Assembly (NCBI GenBank): GCA_003344405.1 | Contig: NOWV01000133.1 | Coordinates: 124,001-188,000, forward strand | From: Trichoplax sp. H2 | Taxonomy: Eukaryota; Placozoa; Uniplacotomia; Trichoplacea | Direction: 5' to 3' | Length of the DNA stretch: 64,000 bases | Shown: positions 59,867 through 64,000 of the stretch, one piece after another | Numbering within the stretch: the stretch's first letter is position 1 | How the letters are laid out: the number at the start of each line of letters is the position of its first letter | Notes under the pieces: model-generated | Databases searched by the model: none | What the model saw: only the letters and a program-made list of their open reading frames with translations | What the model was told of the DNA's origin: nothing | Translations under genes and position numbers: made by a program

Positions 59867-62800
59867 TTGAATCACTTTTAGCTGAAATTGAAGCAGTTAC
59901 TGAAGTCGATGAAGTTTTCGATATTGCCGATCGATTGGAATTAGATGTTGATGGAGATGATTTCTCATCATTAAAGATTCAAGTTAAGCAGCATTTACTC
60001 CAACTGCTGTCCGATACAGATCAAACTACGTATCTAGAAGTAAGTAATAACTACAACTAACTTCATAAGTACTTTCAGCTAAATACAAATAGCTAGATAT
60101 GAGCTAATATTGTAATTGTATGCCTTTACTTCTATTATCTTATCTCCGGAAAAATATCTTTACCCATGATCGACGTAATGATACTAACGTTATTAAGATC
60201 AACTACTTATTCTTAAAACTGTCATAGATTGCAGCCTTTATGGTAGCATTAGCAAATAATAACAATTATCATTTGCTGATGCTAAATCTAAATAATATTG
60301 TCATAAATACCTGGCTATTACTTACAGTACGGTAATCTCGTTGAACTTCTTCTCAATTTTTTCGATATAAATAAAAGCATCGTACACCATCAGATGCAAA
60401 TTAACCTAATCAATTTTAACATTCTCTTCACAGTCTACAGTACATTACAAGTAATATTACCAGCTATTCAATGATAGCAAATCACGTAAAATATACACGT
60501 ATATACGGTATACTATACGTTAACTATGGTCGCTTATGTTGTTGTTGTACTGTAGTATCTACTCATCATCAACCAGCCTCGTTTCATTCAAAGTGTAACA
60601 CCACAAAGATTGCATTGATATTGCTACATCGTCTCGACTTGAAGTAATCTTTACTTATACAATTAATTTTCTGTAGGAGGTTAAGAAGGTAAATGCTGTA
60701 AGTGTTGATGACAATGAAGCTAGAAACACATTATCAAAACTTTACGCAAGTATTAAAGCCCTAGCGGAGAAGTTTGATAAATCGTTTGCCGGTGGAAGCA
60801 ACTATCCTTGTAAGGAATACGTGGAAGATATGCAAAGTGATTATTCCTTACTATTGGAAGAATTTAAATATCCAATTCTTGTTACGGGTAAACGATTACA
60901 ATTATTTCTAAATTAGTAATATTGCACCCTTGTATGCCGTTGAAATGTGAATTTATGGTGAACTTTAACCATGAGTATCTCGGTTTCGATTATAAGTTTT
61001 AGTGTACGTATGTTTAGTTAAATTCAAAATTGATTGCTATGCTAATAGGTCTTGCATTAAATATTAGGTGAAACTAGCGCTGGGAAGTCTTCCTTACTAA
61101 ACTATCTACTTGGCGTTGATTTATTATCGGTTCACACACTAAGTTGTACTAATAGAATATGTGAAATAACGTACGGAGAAGAGCCAAAAATTAAATTGGT
61201 AAATGCCTACGATGGCAAAGTGTTCTATACTGAAAGTTGGACCGCAGACAATAAGGACATTGCTATAAAAGAAATTCAGTCTCTAATATCTGAAAGGGAA
61301 ACTCTGCAAGGCTCTAATAGTAATCATGAAATGAAGTCAAGTGAAGACGCACCTTATTCACTAGTTAGAATATATTGGCCATCTGAATTTCTTGAGGTAC
61401 TGTGGCAATTGTTGTAGTTTTTAATGACGTATATCGCATTAGTAGCATTATGTATCATTTTTTATTTATTATGCGTTTACCTATATAGAAAGATAAATAA
61501 ATTTTCTTACTCTCTTTAATTACAATCTTATGAATCATTTACAAAGTTGTAAAAACTTTTCGCAACGAATACTATCGTAATAAGATTTAGATCAAAATGC
61601 ACATTTTATAAATACACTAGGATATGTATACTATACAGTGTATGTCGCTATGTCAAGAATATTCACAAGTGCACCATCGGCGTAGGCCGAGACTATAAAA
61701 GTCGAGCACTAGCTTAGCTGCTCAGTTCCATTTAGTCACTTGCAGGATCACTTGACTATTATTGCTAAGAATATTCTTACCTTTTTCTTTAGTACATTTT
61801 ACGACTAAGATTAACGTAAATAAAATGAAGTATTTAAACCTATTACTCATTAGTAGCTTATTTGTGTAGCTGAGAGTTAGTTCAACTACGATAGGTCCCT
61901 AAGTTAGTTGGAAACACAAGTACTAGTGAAGATAGTATTTAAGACCCGTTTTCTAGTTACAAAGGAGATTTGTAACAAATAGCAACTTGAATATTTATAT
62001 AGTAATTGATATACTTATTTACTATAGTTTACCAGACTGTATTGGAACAACCATGATTCATAATCGTGTAGAGTGATCTAAATAATTTGTAAAACATATT
62101 TATTTCCTCAGAGTGGCATACTGGTCGTTGACAGTCCAGGAATTGGTGAGAAGAAAGAAGTACCGCACGCCTTGAGAAGCTACATTTTTAGAGCTGTTGC
62201 GTACATCATTGTCGTCAATTCTGCCAATGCTGGAGGAATTCAGGCAGCTAGGGTAAAGTGCTTAATTATACGTTAATGTAGGAGATTGCGATTTATAAAT
62301 ATCTTTTATTTAATTTTGTTAGCTTCAAAAATTACTACAACAAATATCAGGTGTGCTAAGAAATGATGGGTATTTAAATTTTAATCCTTCTATGGCACTA
62401 TTTATATGTAATAAATGGGATACTGTAGCCGTACCGGAAAGAGAGCTTGTAAAAACTGATAGTATCACCAAGTTGAAGCGGTGCTGGCCAGGTATGATCC
62501 AAACCCAAATAATATTTCTATCCATCAAAGAATTGTTGATGGCTAGAGCCGCCAATAATAATGCATTGGTACCACCCGAAGTTGTGCAACTATTCGAAAT
62601 GCTTCGTGATTTGATTCCTATTAGTCGAAAACAGAAATTATCGAAATCCTACAGGTGAACGTGATTAAACTATTAGCTTAGAAATGGTTATTCAATCTAA
62701 ATTTCAAATATTAAATTTAAAATACTATCTGATTAGAGTTCTGTCTTGGATTAAATAAATCGTATTTAATATTTACTGTTCATTTTTAAGCTTTATGGCT

Positions 62801-63978
62801 GCTTTCGTTGAAGGTGTACAAGAAACATGTCGATGTTATCTTCTGAGGGCAAAATCAATGGAGAGCGAACTAAAGGAAGATAAATCAAGATTAAAACTAT
62901 TGGAAACAACAACGCAAAAGTGTATGAAAGAATTAGTTACGGAAAAAAATGCATTAATAAACGCTCTCATTGCAAAGTATCGGAAATTTGTTGAAAGTCT
63001 GAATAATGAATCCATAGTAAGTTGGTCGGAAAATGACCTTTTAGATAAAGAATTTGATGAAGATAATTTAATGAAATTACAAGAACATGCCGTTCTTAAA
63101 GTTAGGCAACGCTTAAATAATCATTTAGAACTTGTTGCACAAGAGATACATGAAGATCTTCAGATAGCAAAAGACTTATTGTTAGAAAAATTTACCACGA
63201 GACTTGATGAAATTTTTGATCAGACTCAGTCAAAATTAGTTGAATCAGCTGATATCGAAAATGATACACAAACGAATGACTTCTACTTAGATCCAAGAAC
63301 TGGGTATTCGAAATTCTCAGAATTATACGGATTATACGATGTATGGACTAATATGACCGCGGCAAGGAGGGCTGCATTTATCCTTACAAGTCCTGTATGG
63401 GTGGCCCCAGCATTCATAGCTAGCCCTATCTACTATATTACAAAGTTGGTGAAAACCCGAAATCAACAAGAAGAGATTCAGAAATTTAAACAAAACAAAC
63501 CTGAAGAAATGAAAGCTATCACGCTTCTAATTCTTGACCATATCGGTTCAGAAAACTTTGCAAGAAAATTTGTTGTTGAGAAATTTGATTCATTAGCAAC
63601 TTCTCTACTAAACAGTGTTAAAAGTACAATACTAAAATCTTTGCAAAGTAGAATTGATACCATTAAAACGGCTTTAAAGGATAAACGATGCCCTAAAGAA
63701 ATCAACAAGCTTTATAAACCGCTCAAAGAAGATGCTCGAAAACTATTAATAAATTTAAACAACTTTTACTTACAAGAATTAAGTGAATCATCGATTAAAT
63801 TCAAAGATCTACAGGGATTCAATGAAGAATCTACCCCACTGTCATTAGGATTAAAAGTAAAATTATATCGGGCAACGCTGCACAAAAATGATGAAGAAAA
63901 GAACGTTATTATACAAGTCCCTGTTGACAAATCTATGCGTGATATGCATGAATTTGTCAGTAATTGCCAGATTATCAG
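59867..63978 (+). CDS. A3: dynamin-like GTPase with pseudokinase (3' partial)
   Basis: Exons: 59867-60039, 60677-60887, 61068-61396, 62112-62252, 62323-62654, 62791-63978; the kinase C-lobe exons lie beyond the window. P-loop GETSAGKSS, switch-I SCTNRICEI, VVDSPGIGEK, NAGGIQAAR, CNKWD, then a stalk exon of about 395 codons with a hydrophobic stretch near 63365-63452 (TSPVWVAPAFIA). It ends with a pseudokinase N-lobe whose beta3 reads VIIQVP, Gln at 63914-63916 in place of the ATP-binding Lys. The intact N-terminal exon follows two broken duplicates of itself. An in-frame stop just upstream of 59867 shows that the start codon lies in an unidentified earlier exon. The exon ends at ATCAG|GTAACC like its siblings, so the kinase surely continues to the right. 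Confidence 0.87.
61694..61727 (+). promoter_or_regulatory. TATA box and initiator inside an A3 intron
   Basis: TATAAAA at 61694-61700 and TCAGTT at 61722-61727, with the initiator A 30 bases after the first T of the TATA box: the canonical spacing for an RNA polymerase II core promoter. It lies in a GC-richer patch containing CGGCGTAGGCCG. It could drive an internal transcript or be the leftover promoter of an inserted element. Confidence 0.4.
61825..61869 (+). other. Short signal-peptide-like open frame after the intronic promoter
   Basis: ATG at 61825, about 100 bases after the predicted start site: MKYLNLLLISSLFV then TAG. One Lys followed by a hydrophobic core looks like the beginning of a secretory signal peptide. 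The stop makes it either a decayed small secreted-protein gene or a first exon spliced before the stop (a GT lies at 61864). No mature part is recognised. Confidence 0.25.
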
Positions 63979-64000
63979 GTAACCTTTTAATTAATGCATA

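Larger units (their letters stand above)
61397..62111 (+). other. A3 intron between G2 and G3 exons, with promoter-like insert
   Basis: 715 bp, longer than the same intron in A1 (530) and A2 (340). The extra length covers about 61640-61990, which holds a TATA box with initiator and a short signal-peptide-like open frame, listed separately. Confidence 0.5.

Noticed and set aside
1-64000. CRISPR arrays, bacterial operons, tRNA or rRNA genes
   Set aside because: No regular spacer-repeat array, no ribosome-binding-site-led gene strings, and no recognisable tRNA or rRNA; the split genes point to a eukaryote.

Overview
The window looks like AT-rich nuclear DNA of an animal. Genes are split by short GT-AG introns (mostly 100-700 bp). 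There are no bacterial operons, and intergenic DNA is full of decayed exons and repeats. A placozoan-like early-branching metazoan is my best guess, but no marker gene proves it.

Nearly everything recognisable belongs to one expanding locus of dynamin-superfamily large GTPases in two related families on opposite strands. Family A (+ strand): A1 (start to 6654, 5' cut), A2 (35142-40539) and A3 (59867 to the right edge, 3' cut). Each has a small N-terminal helical exon, a dynamin-type G domain (GETSAGKSS, DSPG, CNKWD), a helical stalk and a C-terminal TKL-like pseudokinase. The kinase catalytic residues that can be seen are replaced: beta3 Lys by Gln, HRD by HGH or HAH, DFG by CHA. Family B (- strand): B1 (13401-16867), B2 (21917-25231), a wrecked B3 (29580-30981), B4 (44538-48285) and B5 (51396-55020). 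Each has a similar N-terminal exon, G domain (GEVSAGKSS, DSPGIGE, CNKWD) and stalk, and ends in one long exon with a glycine-rich hydrophobic segment. There is no kinase.

The two families share intron positions and phases through the G domain; the G3 exon is 141 nt in every intact copy. They are therefore sister lineages that differ in the C-terminal module. Order: A1> <B1 <(B relic 18.6-19.0) <B2 (A N-exon relic) <B3psi (A N-exon relic) A2> <B4 <B5 (two broken A N-exons) A3>. A pseudokinase last exon sits alone at 10.5 kb. One member of each family (A1 and B1, which are convergent neighbours) has a shortened or lost hydrophobic segment.

The likely biology is membrane-binding GTPases that assemble with each other, with the pseudokinase as a docking or regulatory module, in a birth-and-death cluster of the kind seen for immune GTPases. 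That role is inference. The rest is repeats: a ~163-bp satellite at 57.66-58.47 kb, TGTCAC-ended MITE-like elements, an interspersed repeat family, palindromes, a hairpin-rich candidate RNA or mobile fragment at 28.2-28.5 kb, and a few small orphan open exons that I cannot identify.
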